A stretch of DNA of 25,127 nt from Methylococcaceae bacterium (GTDB taxonomy: Bacteria > Pseudomonadota > Gammaproteobacteria > Methylococcales > Methylomonadaceae). The translations under genes were made by a program, and so were the position numbers. Every line of letters starts with the position of its first letter. Within the stretch, counting starts at the first letter, position 1. Positions 7,982 through 16,383 of the stretch are shown in pieces. The DNA is taken from contig SXIZ01000237.1 in NCBI GenBank assembly GCA_005779525.1, positions 1 to 25,127 of the forward strand, in the 5' to 3' direction. The notes below the pieces were generated by a model. That model had not been told where the DNA came from. It saw only the letters and a list, made by a program, of their open reading frames with translations, and made no database searches.

Positions 7982-8815
7982 TTACGGCTCTCGTAATTGG
8001 CTGCGTACACGTAATTCTGCAAAGGGTTCAGCTTGCAGGATTTCGATCAAACCTTCTTTACTTAATTCTAAGATGGCTAAAAAAGTCACAACCACCCCGT
8101 GTCGCCCTTCGGCCCGGGTAAATAAAGCAGTAAACAGTAGCGATTCTTCCGCATTCAAATTATTTAAAATCAGACTCATGCGTTCGCGCACGGATAAAGG
8201 TTCTTTCACAATCTGATGATGACTTAGCTGATGCGCACGTAGTAATACGTCTTTAAACGCCAGCAGCACATCTTTTAAAATTAGCTCCGGTAAGGGTCTA
8301 TGCACACTAATCGTACTGACGTCGATAAAGGTAGCAAAGGTATCACGTTCCATCCGCGGTAAATTATCAATATCTTCTGCTGCTTTTTTGATGCGTTCGT
8401 ACTCTTGTAGCCGTCGAATAAGTTCAGCCCGGGGATCGTCTTCTTCCTCGCCCACTTCCGCTTGCCGGGGTAATAGCATGCGCGATTTGATTTCGGCCAG
8501 TAAGGCCGCCATAACTAAATATTCCGCCGCTAAATCTAGATGTAACTTATCCATCATCGCAATATAACTGATGTACTGCTGCGTGATTTCGGCGACCGGA
8601 ATATGCAAAATGTCCAAATTTTGCTTACGGATCAAGTAGAGCAAAAGATCAAGTGGCCCTTCAAAAGCATCCAGAAAAATTTGTAAGGCATCGGGTGGAA
8701 TATATAAATCCTCTGGCAAAGTACCGTATTCCTCACCTTGCACCTTAATTAAAATTGGCGCAAGCAAGGTGTTCGGTTCTATGCCAGTTACTGTCTCAGC
8801 GACAAGATTATTCAT
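7982..8815 (-). CDS. scpA: Segregation and condensation protein A (kleisin)
   Basis: ScpA is the kleisin subunit that bridges the SMC heads. At 277 residues it is of normal size with a somewhat long N-terminal leader. The signature FEGPLDLLLYLI is at residues 51-62, followed by the helical N-domain that contacts the SMC neck (LDILHIPVAEIT). The middle is charged, and the C-terminal winged-helix end (about 200-277) contains the typical FLAILELSKEGLI. The ATG at 8813-8815 lies 18 bases after the protease gene with no clear ribosome-binding site, consistent with translational coupling. A later start would still keep the signature. SMC itself is not in the window. Confidence 0.94.
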   Translation of the reverse strand: MNNLVAETVTGIEPNTLLAPILIKVQGEEYGTLPEDLYIPPDALQIFLDAFEGPLDLLLYLIRKQNLDILHIPVAEITQQYISYIAMMDKLHLDLAAEYLVMAALLAEIKSRMLLPRQAEVGEEEDDPRAELIRRLQEYERIKKAAEDIDNLPRMERDTFATFIDVSTISVHRPLPELILKDVLLAFKDVLLRAHQLSHHQIVKEPLSVRERMSLILNNLNAEESLLFTALFTRAEGRHGVVVTFLAILELSKEGLIEILQAEPFAELRVRSQLREP

Positions 8816-8833
8816 AAGCGCATTGGACCCAAG

Positions 8834-9487
8834 TTAAAGGCCCGCAATACTGAAAAATAATTTTTGCGCTTCAAACATTGGGTACGCCAAAATGGCACTC
8901 AGAAAATTAGTGGAAAGTAAAATCAACACAATAATAAAGCCAAATCGCTCCAATTTATTATATTGCCACGCCCAATAATGTGGCAGAATCCCAGATAACA
9001 TTCGACTGCCATCCAACGGGGGGATTGGTAATAAATTCAATAATGCCAATACCAGATTAATCGAAATACCTGCAATACCACTGTAAATCAAGGGATGTGA
9101 AATGGCCTCGATATTGATTGTCACCCCGATACGCGCCAACAAGGCCCATAACACGGCCATGATAAAATTGGACATCGGTCCTGCAAAGGCCACAATAGCC
9201 ATATCTCGGCGGGGGCGTACAAAATTTCTGGGGTCGACGGGGACGGGTTTTGCCCAACCAAAAATAAATCCGGTACCGCTGATAAGTAATAAGCCTGGAA
9301 TAATAATGGTTCCAAACAAATCAACATGCTTAAAAGGATTTAACGTTAAGCGTCCCATCTGGAACGCGGTTCTGTCACCTAAAAGCTTAGCAACCCACCC
9401 ATGTGCCACCTCGTGAACGGTAATCGCAAAAACCACAGGTAATATCCACACTACAATGCGCTGGATTAGTGTTAATTCATCCATCAT
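8834..9487 (-). CDS. Site-2 protease family (M50) integral membrane protein
   Basis: A 217-residue polytopic membrane metalloprotease of the M50/S2P family. Zinc ligands are visible: HEVAH at residues 25-29 and, in a later helix, NLLPIPPLDGSR with the ligand Asp159. About five hydrophobic helices are present. There is no PDZ or CBS domain, so it is the small type common next to scpA in proteobacteria and Gram-positives, not RseP. Its physiological substrate is unknown. It starts 2 bases after the yciO-like stop, with tandem ATGs at the start, and is followed by scpA after 18 bases, so it is almost certainly co-transcribed with both. Confidence 0.9.
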   Translation of the reverse strand: MMDELTLIQRIVVWILPVVFAITVHEVAHGWVAKLLGDRTAFQMGRLTLNPFKHVDLFGTIIIPGLLLISGTGFIFGWAKPVPVDPRNFVRPRRDMAIVAFAGPMSNFIMAVLWALLARIGVTINIEAISHPLIYSGIAGISINLVLALLNLLPIPPLDGSRMLSGILPHYWAWQYNKLERFGFIIVLILLSTNFLSAILAYPMFEAQKLFFSIAGL

Positions 9488-9489
9488 CT

Positions 9490-10113
9490 TTAATTTTCCA
9501 ACATAGGGGCAAGACCTTTACCTTGCCTGACCAAAACGGGGACGTTTTGCGTAAATTCTATCACTGTCGTGGGTTGATACAGGATTTCGCCAGCATCAAT
9601 CACTAAATCCAGCTCGTGTTCTAATCGACGTCGGATCTCAAAAGGGTCGGACATCGCTTCCTCTTCTCCAGGCAGCATAAGCGTGGAACTCAGCAAAGGT
9701 TCGCCCAACTCATCCACCAGTAATTGCGTCACTGTATGCTCTGGAATACGAATACCAATGGTTTTTTTCTTGGGATGCTGCAAGCGGCGAGGCACTTCTT
9801 TAGTTGCATCCAAAATAAAGGTAAACGCGCCAGGCGTTAAAGTTTTAATTAAGCGAAAAGCTTCGTTGCCAATTTTTGCAAAATTAGAAACTTGCGTTAA
9901 GTCTTTACACACTAAAGTAAAATTGTGTTTGTCGTCCAGTTGTCGAATACGCCTCACGGTATCCAAGGCTTGTTTATCGCCAATATGACACGCTAATGCA
10001 TACGAAGAATCCGTGGGATAGACGATTACACCGCCATTATTGATAATATCTACTGCTTGCTTGATCAAACGTCGCTGTGGATTTTGCGGGTGAATTTCAA
10101 AAAACTGGGCCAT
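9490..10113 (-). CDS. YciO-like protein of the Sua5/YrdC/TsaC family
   Basis: A 207-residue protein of the YrdC fold, which binds ATP, bicarbonate and threonine in L-threonylcarbamoyladenylate synthases (t6A37 tRNA modification). The conserved GGVIVYPTDSSYALAC and KKKTIGIRIPEH segments are present. The longer, YciO-type N-terminus (MAQFFEIHPQNPQ) and the missing Sua5 C-terminal domain point to the YciO subgroup, whose activity in cells is weaker or different from that of TsaC. I therefore do not give it the tsaC name. It is the first gene of the minus-strand cluster running down to the aldo/keto reductase, so the cluster promoter must lie in 10114-10375. The ATG has only a poor ribosome-binding site. 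Confidence 0.88.
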   Translation of the reverse strand: MAQFFEIHPQNPQRRLIKQAVDIINNGGVIVYPTDSSYALACHIGDKQALDTVRRIRQLDDKHNFTLVCKDLTQVSNFAKIGNEAFRLIKTLTPGAFTFILDATKEVPRRLQHPKKKTIGIRIPEHTVTQLLVDELGEPLLSSTLMLPGEEEAMSDPFEIRRRLEHELDLVIDAGEILYQPTTVIEFTQNVPVLVRQGKGLAPMLEN

Positions 10114-10250
10114 GATTTCTGTTTAGGAATTTATTTCTGGCTATTATAACGTAATTAGCTAATTCAGAATTTAGCGATATCACTGTTTTAAGTTTACAGG
10201 CCCCTGCAAACTCAACTTAATGGATTCCCTGGCAAAAAATCTGAACCACG

Positions 10251-10272
10251 GCTTAGACTCTAGAGCCTAAGC
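10251..10272. promoter_or_regulatory. 22-bp near-perfect dyad between divergent genes
   Basis: GCTTAGACTCT and AGAGCCTAAGC form an inverted repeat with a single mismatched pair. It lies in the 262-base region between the divergent yciO-like and SnoaL-like genes, about 36 bases upstream of the candidate -35 for the latter. The arms abut with no loop, which suits a dimeric DNA-binding protein better than an RNA hairpin. The binding factor is unknown. Confidence 0.4.
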
Positions 10273-10307
10273 ATAAAGACACCGCCAAAAATTTAAAGTA
10301 AAAACTG

Positions 10308-10336
10308 TTCTAAATTTCAGTCTGAATAGTTATAAT
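10308..10336 (+). promoter_or_regulatory. Candidate sigma-70 promoter for the SnoaL-like gene
   Basis: A perfect -10 box TATAAT at 10331-10336 is preceded, 17 bases away, by a weak -35 (TTCTAA). Transcription would start about 30 bases before the ATG, and AGGA at 10364-10367 is a good ribosome-binding site. Confidence 0.6.
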
Positions 10337-10375
10337 CCTCTATTAGATTATACCAACTGACTTAGGAATTTATTA

Positions 10376-10789
10376 ATGAGCCAAGCTACACAACAGCTAA
10401 TTGAGCAATACTATGCCGCTTTTAATGCTGGAGACATGAATACCTTTTTAGGGCTTTTAACCGACGATGTAGTTCACGACATTAACCAAGGCCAACGTGA
10501 AACAGGTAAACATGCGTTTACCCAGTTTATGCAACGTATGAATAACCATTATCGTGAACAATTAGAAGACATCGTGGTCATGACCAATACCGACGGATCT
10601 CGCGCTGCCGCTGAATTCGTGGTTTTAGGTGAATATTTAAATACCGATGAAGGCTTACCTGCTGCTCATGGACAACGCTACCGCTTGCCTGCTGGTGCTT
10701 TTTTTGTAATTCGTGATGGTAAAGTTGCACGCATTACTAATTACTACAATCTAGAAGATTGGATTGCGCAAGTGACGCAATCAGCATAG
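10376..10789 (+). CDS. SnoaL-like / NTF2-fold protein (ketosteroid isomerase-related)
   Basis: A 137-residue single-domain protein of the NTF2-like superfamily. The N-terminal helix with YYAAFNAGDM, the following LLTDDVVHDINQG and the late FFVIRDGKVARITNYYN are the usual landmarks of the SnoaL/ketosteroid isomerase-related group. The fold forms a cone-shaped pocket used for small ligands or for catalysis; D47-type acids are present (TDDVVHD), but the substrate cannot be deduced. It is cytosolic, with no signal peptide. ATG with AGGA 8 bases upstream and a strong -10 suggest good expression. It has its own promoter and a downstream hairpin, so it is probably monocistronic. Confidence 0.8.
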   Translation: MSQATQQLIEQYYAAFNAGDMNTFLGLLTDDVVHDINQGQRETGKHAFTQFMQRMNNHYREQLEDIVVMTNTDGSRAAAEFVVLGEYLNTDEGLPAAHGQRYRLPAGAFFVIRDGKVARITNYYNLEDWIAQVTQSA

Positions 10790-10812
10790 GATATAGTCAC
10801 CTAACTGTTATC

Positions 10813-10846
10813 GTCTGGTATGACTCTTCTAAGGATAGTACCAGAC
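10813..10846. terminator. 8-bp hairpin after the SnoaL-like gene
   Basis: GTCTGGTA pairs with TACCAGAC around an 18-base loop, 24 bases after the stop, followed by ATTTAAT and no real U-tract. It may be a weak terminator. Confidence 0.45.
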
Positions 10847-10913
10847 ATTTAATCCCAATGCATACCTGCCGGTGATGCTCGCCAGCACAAAAACCCACTA
10901 AGAGGTTTCACCC

Positions 10914-12302
10914 ATGACAGACAAAGCGATCAGCAAACACCTCTCGACCCTGGAAAAGCAATTTTCAAGTAATAATCCGGTTTTACAGCAAGCCGCGAAA
11001 ATATTTAACGACTTAGATCAAATTGAATATGAATTAGGTCTCATAGATGAGGATGAAACCACTGCCCGCAAAAGTTCTTGGTGGCCTGTCATCAGCCTGA
11101 TTAGCAATAACTCCAGCACTAAAAACAATTTTCTAAATCAATTCTTTACCGCAAATACGCAGTTATCGCCTTTACAAACCACGCACCACAAATTTACAGT
11201 TTTACAACACACACCACAAAGTACCCCTGCAACCCTACCAGGTTCAGCGTTAGATGTAGATCACCGTTTACCTTTTTACCAAATAAGCCGCAAAATTGAG
11301 CAAATTCAAAGTGGTGAAGGTAATAAAATCAATTCGTACCTCGAATTAAAAACACTTAACAGTGCACGCCTGAAAAATCGTTTATTTATTGACACCCCCG
11401 ACTTTAGCGTGATTGGTAATAATCCGATCAATAGCGCACTGACGCAGCATATTATAGCCATGTCAGATTTGGTCATGATTTTCACGTCAGTGTTTGATAG
11501 TGAACCTAGCGCGCTCGAAAGCTTGATCAATGACATTAAAACCCATCAAGACGATAATAAATTTATTTATCTGATCGACTTAACCGATGTGGTGGTCACC
11601 CCCGAACGTGCTCACTCAAGTATCAGTAGTTGGCAACGTAAACTCAATGAGTTGGGTTTGAATACCGGACAATTTATTGTCTTATCCAATAGCACCGCCG
11701 ACGGTCAAAACCGAGCATTTGCCGAAATTGAACAGCGCCTAGCGAATGTCGAGAATGATCGCTCCTACCGAATTTTGCATACCTTAGAGCGCGGTATTCG
11801 CGATATTGGGGATGTGATTATTCCAGAAGTACGCGCCGCTATTACCATCTGGAAAGAGCGTTGCAATTTTTCTACGCTGATTATTTTAGGTTTTATTATT
11901 ACCCTGGTGTTATTTGCAGAAATTTCCATGGGAATTGTGGACTTACTGCTAGATCCCATTATTGGACCACTCTCGTTAATCGTATTGATCGCGTTTCTGA
12001 CGCCCATCCATATCATGATGAGTAAAACTCATGCCAAAACCTTTATTCGTCAGTTAGAAGGACGACAAAAAGCCCTGCTGTTAACTGAAGATTTGGCGGG
12101 GTTATTTGAAAAAAGCCTGACTTTTTGGCGGATGATTCTGCCCATTAATGACCCCATTGGCGCAAGCAAAAAATACCGTAAGCGCTTAAATCAACTGACT
12201 GAACGCACCAAGGACTTAGTGCAGCGTTTAAATGATAATTTTAGCGTTGATTCCCGATACGACCCCAACTCAGGATTTGATACCGACGATAGTAGAGAAT
12301 AG
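10914..12302 (+). CDS. Membrane-anchored dynamin-like protein with degenerate GTPase motifs
   Basis: A 462-residue protein. I read it as a dynamin-type GTPase domain (about 50-270) that has lost its nucleotide-binding residues. Residues 64-75 (SNNSSTKNNFLN) align with the dynamin P-loop pattern GxxSSGKSTFLN: the SS, Lys70 and FLN are kept, but both glycines and the Ser/Thr are replaced. TT at 89-90 matches the G2 threonines. G3 is DTPD at 160-163 instead of DTPG, and G4 would be IDLTD at 221-225 instead of NKxD. After a helical stretch come two transmembrane segments (about 320-345 and 352-370), then a charged helical C-terminus. The ATG has AGAGG 8 bases upstream. It is followed 26 bases later by a small membrane protein, probably co-transcribed. 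Bacterial dynamin-like proteins act in membrane remodelling; without GTP hydrolysis this one may be a partner or scaffold. The family assignment is by eye and moderately sure. Confidence 0.6.
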   Translation: MTDKAISKHLSTLEKQFSSNNPVLQQAAKIFNDLDQIEYELGLIDEDETTARKSSWWPVISLISNNSSTKNNFLNQFFTANTQLSPLQTTHHKFTVLQHTPQSTPATLPGSALDVDHRLPFYQISRKIEQIQSGEGNKINSYLELKTLNSARLKNRLFIDTPDFSVIGNNPINSALTQHIIAMSDLVMIFTSVFDSEPSALESLINDIKTHQDDNKFIYLIDLTDVVVTPERAHSSISSWQRKLNELGLNTGQFIVLSNSTADGQNRAFAEIEQRLANVENDRSYRILHTLERGIRDIGDVIIPEVRAAITIWKERCNFSTLIILGFIITLVLFAEISMGIVDLLLDPIIGPLSLIVLIAFLTPIHIMMSKTHAKTFIRQLEGRQKALLLTEDLAGLFEKSLTFWRMILPINDPIGASKKYRKRLNQLTERTKDLVQRLNDNFSVDSRYDPNSGFDTDDSRE

Positions 12303-12328
12303 TTAACAGTTTATTTTATGCTCCCACT

Positions 12329-12832
12329 ATGGAAAATTTAAAAAACTATATTCCGCTCTGCTGGCTGGAAGGCAATCCACTTGAGTTACCTAGATCATAT
12401 CGCTTTCTAAAGCAGAACTTAGTGTTTTACTTTATTGTTGAACTGTTTATGCAGTACAACATGGTAAACGACTTTTTAGATGCGCTGATTGACGTCACTG
12501 AAGAAACGTTTTTAACGCTAGTTTTTGCATTTGTTACCTTGGCACTCAATAAATCCCTGAGATTTTTTGTTCAAGTCACCAGTGCATTATTAGTTTGCGA
12601 AAATGTCATTGCCTGTGTTGCCTTACCAGTAGTTGCCCTGCTGGTGATGAGCCAATCAATCATCAGTTATGCCCTACTCGCGTTTGTGATTATTTGGGAA
12701 TTGTATGTGATTAGCTATATTTTTAGACAAGTCTTGCTAGTCAACCAAACGGCCAGTTTAGTTGTGGGTATTCTGTATTTTATTGTTACCTATATTGGGG
12801 TCTATTGCCTTAATTTGGTATTTAATTTATAA
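12329..12832 (+). CDS. Small polytopic membrane protein, unknown
   Basis: A 167-residue hydrophobic protein, with a short polar N-terminus and four or five membrane segments (about 29-43, 59-74, 80-106, 111-133 and 142-165). The layout, a soluble head followed by packed helices, recalls Yip1-like proteins, but I cannot assign a family. No clear ribosome-binding site precedes the ATG. It lies 26 bases behind the dynamin-like gene, so co-transcription and a shared membrane role are plausible. It contains no catalytic motif that I can see. Confidence 0.7.
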   Translation: MENLKNYIPLCWLEGNPLELPRSYRFLKQNLVFYFIVELFMQYNMVNDFLDALIDVTEETFLTLVFAFVTLALNKSLRFFVQVTSALLVCENVIACVALPVVALLVMSQSIISYALLAFVIIWELYVISYIFRQVLLVNQTASLVVGILYFIVTYIGVYCLNLVFNL

Positions 12833-12884
12833 ACTTACGCTTGCTGACACTGCTTGTATAGCTGACATGCACATCTTTTAGCCA

Positions 12885-13466
12885 ATGCGTTGCGTGCAAG
12901 ATCAACAGATGATTGAAGAAATCATCAAAAAATCACGCTTTATTGGCATTATTTCACCGTGCGCAGACGAACGCGCTGCTTTTCTGAGTTTACAGAGCGC
13001 CCAGCAAGCGCATCCACATGCCTCACACATCGTATATGCCTATCGCATCCAAACACCGGACGGCATTATTGCCCGCTTCCACGATGCCGGAGAACCCTCA
13101 GGGACCGCGGGTAAGCCTATTTATCAACATTTGGAAGGCAAAGATTTAATCAATGTGCTTCTGCTGGTCATCCGTTATTTTGGCGGAGTAAAGTTGGGTG
13201 CCGGAGGACTGACGCGCGCTTACAGCAACACCGCCAGTGCAGTCATTGAACAAGCAACGCTCAATGAACACATCTTAAAATCTCAATGGCTACTCACCTT
13301 GGATTATCAGCATTTACAAGAATGTGAATATTATCTTAAAAAACATGCCGGGAGTATTGTTCAGCAGGACTTCGGTGCGCAAGTGCAACTACGCATCGAT
13401 TTACCTAGCACGGAAGTCTCTGAGTTTCTAGGAAAAATCAAATTGTATAGCAGTACACCCTGCTAA
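12885..13466 (+). CDS. yigZ: YigZ / IMPACT-family protein (UPF0029)
   Basis: A 193-residue cytosolic protein of the YigZ/IMPACT family. The conserved block DAGEPSGTAGKPI at residues 67-79 and IRYFGGVKLGAGGL further on are diagnostic for the UPF0029 domain, which is followed by a smaller ferredoxin-like C-terminal domain (about 130-193). The eukaryotic relative IMPACT regulates Gcn2 on ribosomes; the bacterial role is unsettled, with nucleic-acid or ribosome binding proposed. The ATG at 12885 lacks a clear ribosome-binding site; an internal ATG at codon 9 would remove only eight residues. It is 52 bases behind the small membrane protein and ends 15 bases short of a convergent gene. Confidence 0.9.
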   Translation: MRCVQDQQMIEEIIKKSRFIGIISPCADERAAFLSLQSAQQAHPHASHIVYAYRIQTPDGIIARFHDAGEPSGTAGKPIYQHLEGKDLINVLLLVIRYFGGVKLGAGGLTRAYSNTASAVIEQATLNEHILKSQWLLTLDYQHLQECEYYLKKHAGSIVQQDFGAQVQLRIDLPSTEVSEFLGKIKLYSSTPC

Positions 13467-13481
13467 AAAACTGTGCGCAAT

Positions 13482-14162
13482 TTAAGTGATAAATGCTTCC
13501 TTGTACGTCACATACATAAGCAGTGAAATTAGCAGATAAACTAGGGGCGTTAAACAAGGCAGCCAACCTAATCCAAAAATGATGAGCAATCCGCTCGAAT
13601 ACATCAACCGTGTCATTCCTGGTCGAAAACGGATCGCTGCTTGTTGACCTTCAGATTTAGCGACACTCCAGACATAACCTTTTAAAGTCATCAACGGAAA
13701 ACTAAACCAGCTGGCAAAGCTGGTTAACATCAACAGCGTAAAAATCAATGTGACTATCGCCAGTTCAAATAAACCCGCCGTCAGTAAGCGCCAAGTCTGA
13801 CTCTGCAAAGCAGTTAATTTCTGCGATCCCAGCCAAAAAAATAACGCAATATTCTGCGCGTTGTTTGAATTTAAATCTGCCAGTATACGGAAAACCAACC
13901 AACAACTCACCAGCGCCAGAGCTGCTAATAAGGCTAATGGCAAACATTGACGCAAAAGACACTGCAAACTTGCTAGCTGTTTATCGGCATAGGCCGCCAC
14001 ACTTACACCCAAAAATAAACACAGCACGGCGAACAGAATGCCCAGAAACGGTGAAATCACCCCCAAGGCCAATAGTGGCGAGCTGACGAATAAGAACATC
14101 GCCCATAGCAATGGATGACGCCATAGTAAATTCCACGACTGTAACAACCAATGGCTTAACAT
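13482..14162 (-). CDS. Polytopic membrane protein, unknown
   Basis: A 226-residue, very hydrophobic Leu-rich protein with about six membrane segments: two in the first 60 residues, then around 72-93, 130-155 and 188-220. The polar loop (about 160-185) contains WSVAKSEGQQ. It resembles the loosely defined bacterial 'BPSS1780-like' membrane proteins, but I would not insist on that. A GAGAG ribosome-binding site lies 7 bases before the ATG. It follows trpS on the same strand after 68 bases containing a hairpin, so expression may be partly independent. Confidence 0.7.
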   Translation of the reverse strand: MLSHWLLQSWNLLWRHPLLWAMFLFVSSPLLALGVISPFLGILFAVLCLFLGVSVAAYADKQLASLQCLLRQCLPLALLAALALVSCWLVFRILADLNSNNAQNIALFFWLGSQKLTALQSQTWRLLTAGLFELAIVTLIFTLLMLTSFASWFSFPLMTLKGYVWSVAKSEGQQAAIRFRPGMTRLMYSSGLLIIFGLGWLPCLTPLVYLLISLLMYVTYKEAFIT

Positions 14163-14196
14163 AACTGAGCTCTCGTGTGTGCAAAGGTGATTGCGA

Positions 14197-14219
14197 GCGC
14201 AAAAGCAAAAGTTTTGCGC
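14197..14219 (-). terminator. Hairpin downstream of trpS
   Basis: GCGCAAAA and TTTTGCGC pair perfectly around a 7-base loop 11 bases after the trpS stop. On the minus strand the T-rich loop and 3' arm give partial terminator character, but there is no separate U-tract. Confidence 0.45.
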
Positions 14220-14230
14220 CGCGGTTGATG

Positions 14231-15244
14231 TTAGCGGCGGATTTTAGCAATCCCCACCGCTTTGCGCAGTTCTTGCATAAACGGCACACTAATCGCCCGC
14301 GCTTTTTCCGCACCCGCTTGTAGCTCTGCTTCAATATGCTCTGGAGCTTCTAATAATGCTTCGTAGCGTTCACGGGCAGGAGCGATATGCTCGTTGATAT
14401 ACTCAAAAAGCACCGATTTCATTTCCCCCCAACCAATCCCTTCAGCATAACGGATCCGAATCTGAGCGACTTCTTCCGGCGTTGCAAAGGCCTGATAAAT
14501 ACTAAATAAGGTACAGCCTTCTGGCTCTTTAGGCTCTCCGGGCTCTTGAGAATTGGTTTTGATTTTATTAATGAGCTTTTTGAGTTTCTTTTCCGGTTCA
14601 AACAGCGGAATGGTGTTGTTATAACTTTTACTCATTTTTCGCCCATCCATCCCCAGCAACGTCGCAGTATTGGGGTCGACGACGGCTTCGGGCAACACAA
14701 AGTGTTCGCCATAGATGTAATTAAAACGACTGGCGATATCCCGCGCCATTTCAATATGTTGCACCTGATCTTTTCCTACCGGAACCTTATGCGCATTAAA
14801 CATCAGAATATCTGCGGCCATTAACACTGGATAGCCAAATAATCCCATGGTAATCCCACGATCAGGATCAGCGTCTGCTTCGAGCTCATTATCCGCCACT
14901 GCCGCTTTATACGCATGTGCCCGATTCATTAAACCCTTAGCGGTCACACAACTTAACATCCAGCTCAATTCTAAAATTTCCGGCACGTCCGATTGCCGAT
15001 AAAACACCGCATTACTAGTATCTAGCCCTAAAGCCAACCAGGTCGCCGCAATTTCCAGACTGGATTGTTTAACGCGCTCAGGCTCCTGACATTTAATGAG
15101 GGCATGATAATCTGCTAAAAAATAAAAAGGAATGACATTCGGATCTTTACTCGCGGTGATTGCCGGACGAATAGCGCCAACATAATTCCCTAAATGCGGG
15201 GTACCTGTTGTAGTGATTCCAGTCAGTACATGTGCTTTCTTCAT
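14231..15244 (-). CDS. trpS: Tryptophanyl-tRNA synthetase
   Basis: A class I aminoacyl-tRNA synthetase that charges tRNA-Trp. At 337 residues it has the normal bacterial length. The HIGH-type motif is HLGN at 17-20 (within TTTGTPHLGNYVG), and KMSKS is exact at 203-207 (GMDGRKMSKSYNN). Other family landmarks such as LADYHALI and the DQVQHIEMARDI stretch are intact. The ATG has no obvious ribosome-binding site, although the N-terminus fits the family closely. The upstream FAD oxidoreductase gene on the same strand is 92 bases away, so trpS may have its own promoter there. I see no leader peptide or T-box-like structure in that gap. Confidence 0.98.
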   Translation of the reverse strand: MKKAHVLTGITTTGTPHLGNYVGAIRPAITASKDPNVIPFYFLADYHALIKCQEPERVKQSSLEIAATWLALGLDTSNAVFYRQSDVPEILELSWMLSCVTAKGLMNRAHAYKAAVADNELEADADPDRGITMGLFGYPVLMAADILMFNAHKVPVGKDQVQHIEMARDIASRFNYIYGEHFVLPEAVVDPNTATLLGMDGRKMSKSYNNTIPLFEPEKKLKKLINKIKTNSQEPGEPKEPEGCTLFSIYQAFATPEEVAQIRIRYAEGIGWGEMKSVLFEYINEHIAPARERYEALLEAPEHIEAELQAGAEKARAISVPFMQELRKAVGIAKIRR

Positions 15245-15336
15245 GAGTCAAACTCGTGTGGGCCAAAATTAAAAACTGGCATATTACATGATTTATGCCG
15301 AATAGCCAGCGTGAATAGCTGCTCAGCGGTGCAAGA

Positions 15337-16380
15337 TTATGCTAAGTAACGTTGCACATGACACTCTTTAGGCAAAGCTGCATCATGTAATAGATGTTGC
15401 ACAAATTGCTGGCTTAACGCAGGAATAAGCAAACTGCCTTTAGCGCCAAAACCATTAAAAATGCCCAGTTGCGGATAACGAGGATGCAGCCCCACAAAGG
15501 GTTGTTTATCCAAGGTACTTGGACGCACCCCCACGTGCTGCGCTAACACTTGACTTGCAGCCAATGATGGGGAAATTTGCGCCAGATTATAGAGCAATGC
15601 CGTGCGTGCAGCCACGCTGGGCTCAGTCTGGTTTAAGTCATGACTAAATGTGGCACCCACGCGCGCCTGCTGACCGGATAACGGAATAAACCATTCACCA
15701 TAATTCAGCATATTCTGTAATCTGGAACCATGTTGCAGCGTCAGGATTTCCCCTTTCACAGGTTGAAAAGGCAGGTGCGCAAACCAAGGATTTTGCATAC
15801 CCAGAAAACCTTCACAAAAAATAATGCGTTTAGCCTGATACTGGCGCCAGCTAACCGTCTTTGCAATCTCTAGCTCGGGATAATTGAAGCTGCTCGCTAG
15901 GTAGCAACCGCTAGCAATAAAGTAGGTTTTTAGCTGCTGCAGCAAGGGTCGGGTTAATAAATAGCCCGTTTGAGTTTGTTCCAACCAGGGATCCGTGCTG
16001 CTGCACTCGGGAAACTCCGCACGAGCAAATAGCCTCCCTAAATAGCAGTCATACTGCTGGTCTTGTTGGCGCTTAGTATAGGCCAGTTTCTCTTCGGGTT
16101 TACGCAATAAGCGTAACATTGGTTGCTCAATATAAAAATTGCACTTGAAGTAGCTTGCAAGCTCAGCGTAGCATTGTCTAGCAAGTGGTAAAAACGCATC
16201 TACTCCAGCAGTTTTTACGAGACGTAATCCCGTCACTGGATTAATTAAACCCGCAGCAATTTGGGAGGCATTTTCAGCAGCATTGTCTACGATTAAAATT
16301 CTACAATCGTTTTGCAATAAGCGCCAAGCAAGTAGACTCCCTGCTAAGCCCTGCCCGACGATGATAAAATCATATTGCAC
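15337..16380 (-). CDS. FAD-dependent oxidoreductase (DAO family)
   Basis: A 347-residue flavoprotein of the D-amino-acid oxidase/DadA group. The Rossmann motif VGQGLAGS is at residues 8-15, and the second FAD-contact region near the C-terminus reads IFNGFGAKGSLLIPALSQ. The family includes glycine oxidase ThiO and the C-terminal domain of MnmC. The VGVRPSTLDKQPFVGLHP stretch and size point to a free-standing MnmC2/ThiO-like oxidase; the substrate is uncertain. There is no N-terminal methyltransferase domain, so it is not a full MnmC. It starts at GTG, 3 bases after the HopJ-family stop, so the two are probably translated from one message. An internal ATG would destroy the FAD motif, which supports the GTG. 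Confidence 0.85.
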   Translation of the reverse strand: MQYDFIIVGQGLAGSLLAWRLLQNDCRILIVDNAAENASQIAAGLINPVTGLRLVKTAGVDAFLPLARQCYAELASYFKCNFYIEQPMLRLLRKPEEKLAYTKRQQDQQYDCYLGRLFARAEFPECSSTDPWLEQTQTGYLLTRPLLQQLKTYFIASGCYLASSFNYPELEIAKTVSWRQYQAKRIIFCEGFLGMQNPWFAHLPFQPVKGEILTLQHGSRLQNMLNYGEWFIPLSGQQARVGATFSHDLNQTEPSVAARTALLYNLAQISPSLAASQVLAQHVGVRPSTLDKQPFVGLHPRYPQLGIFNGFGAKGSLLIPALSQQFVQHLLHDAALPKECHVQRYLA

Positions 16381-16383
16381 TCG

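Noticed and set aside
9057..9416. Several ORFs on both strands inside the M50 protease gene
   Set aside because: They are frame shadows of a gene with clear zinc-ligand motifs.
12316..12328. Possible promoter between the pseudo-GTPase and small membrane protein genes
   Set aside because: The gap is only 26 bases and shows no -35/-10 pair; co-transcription is the simpler reading.
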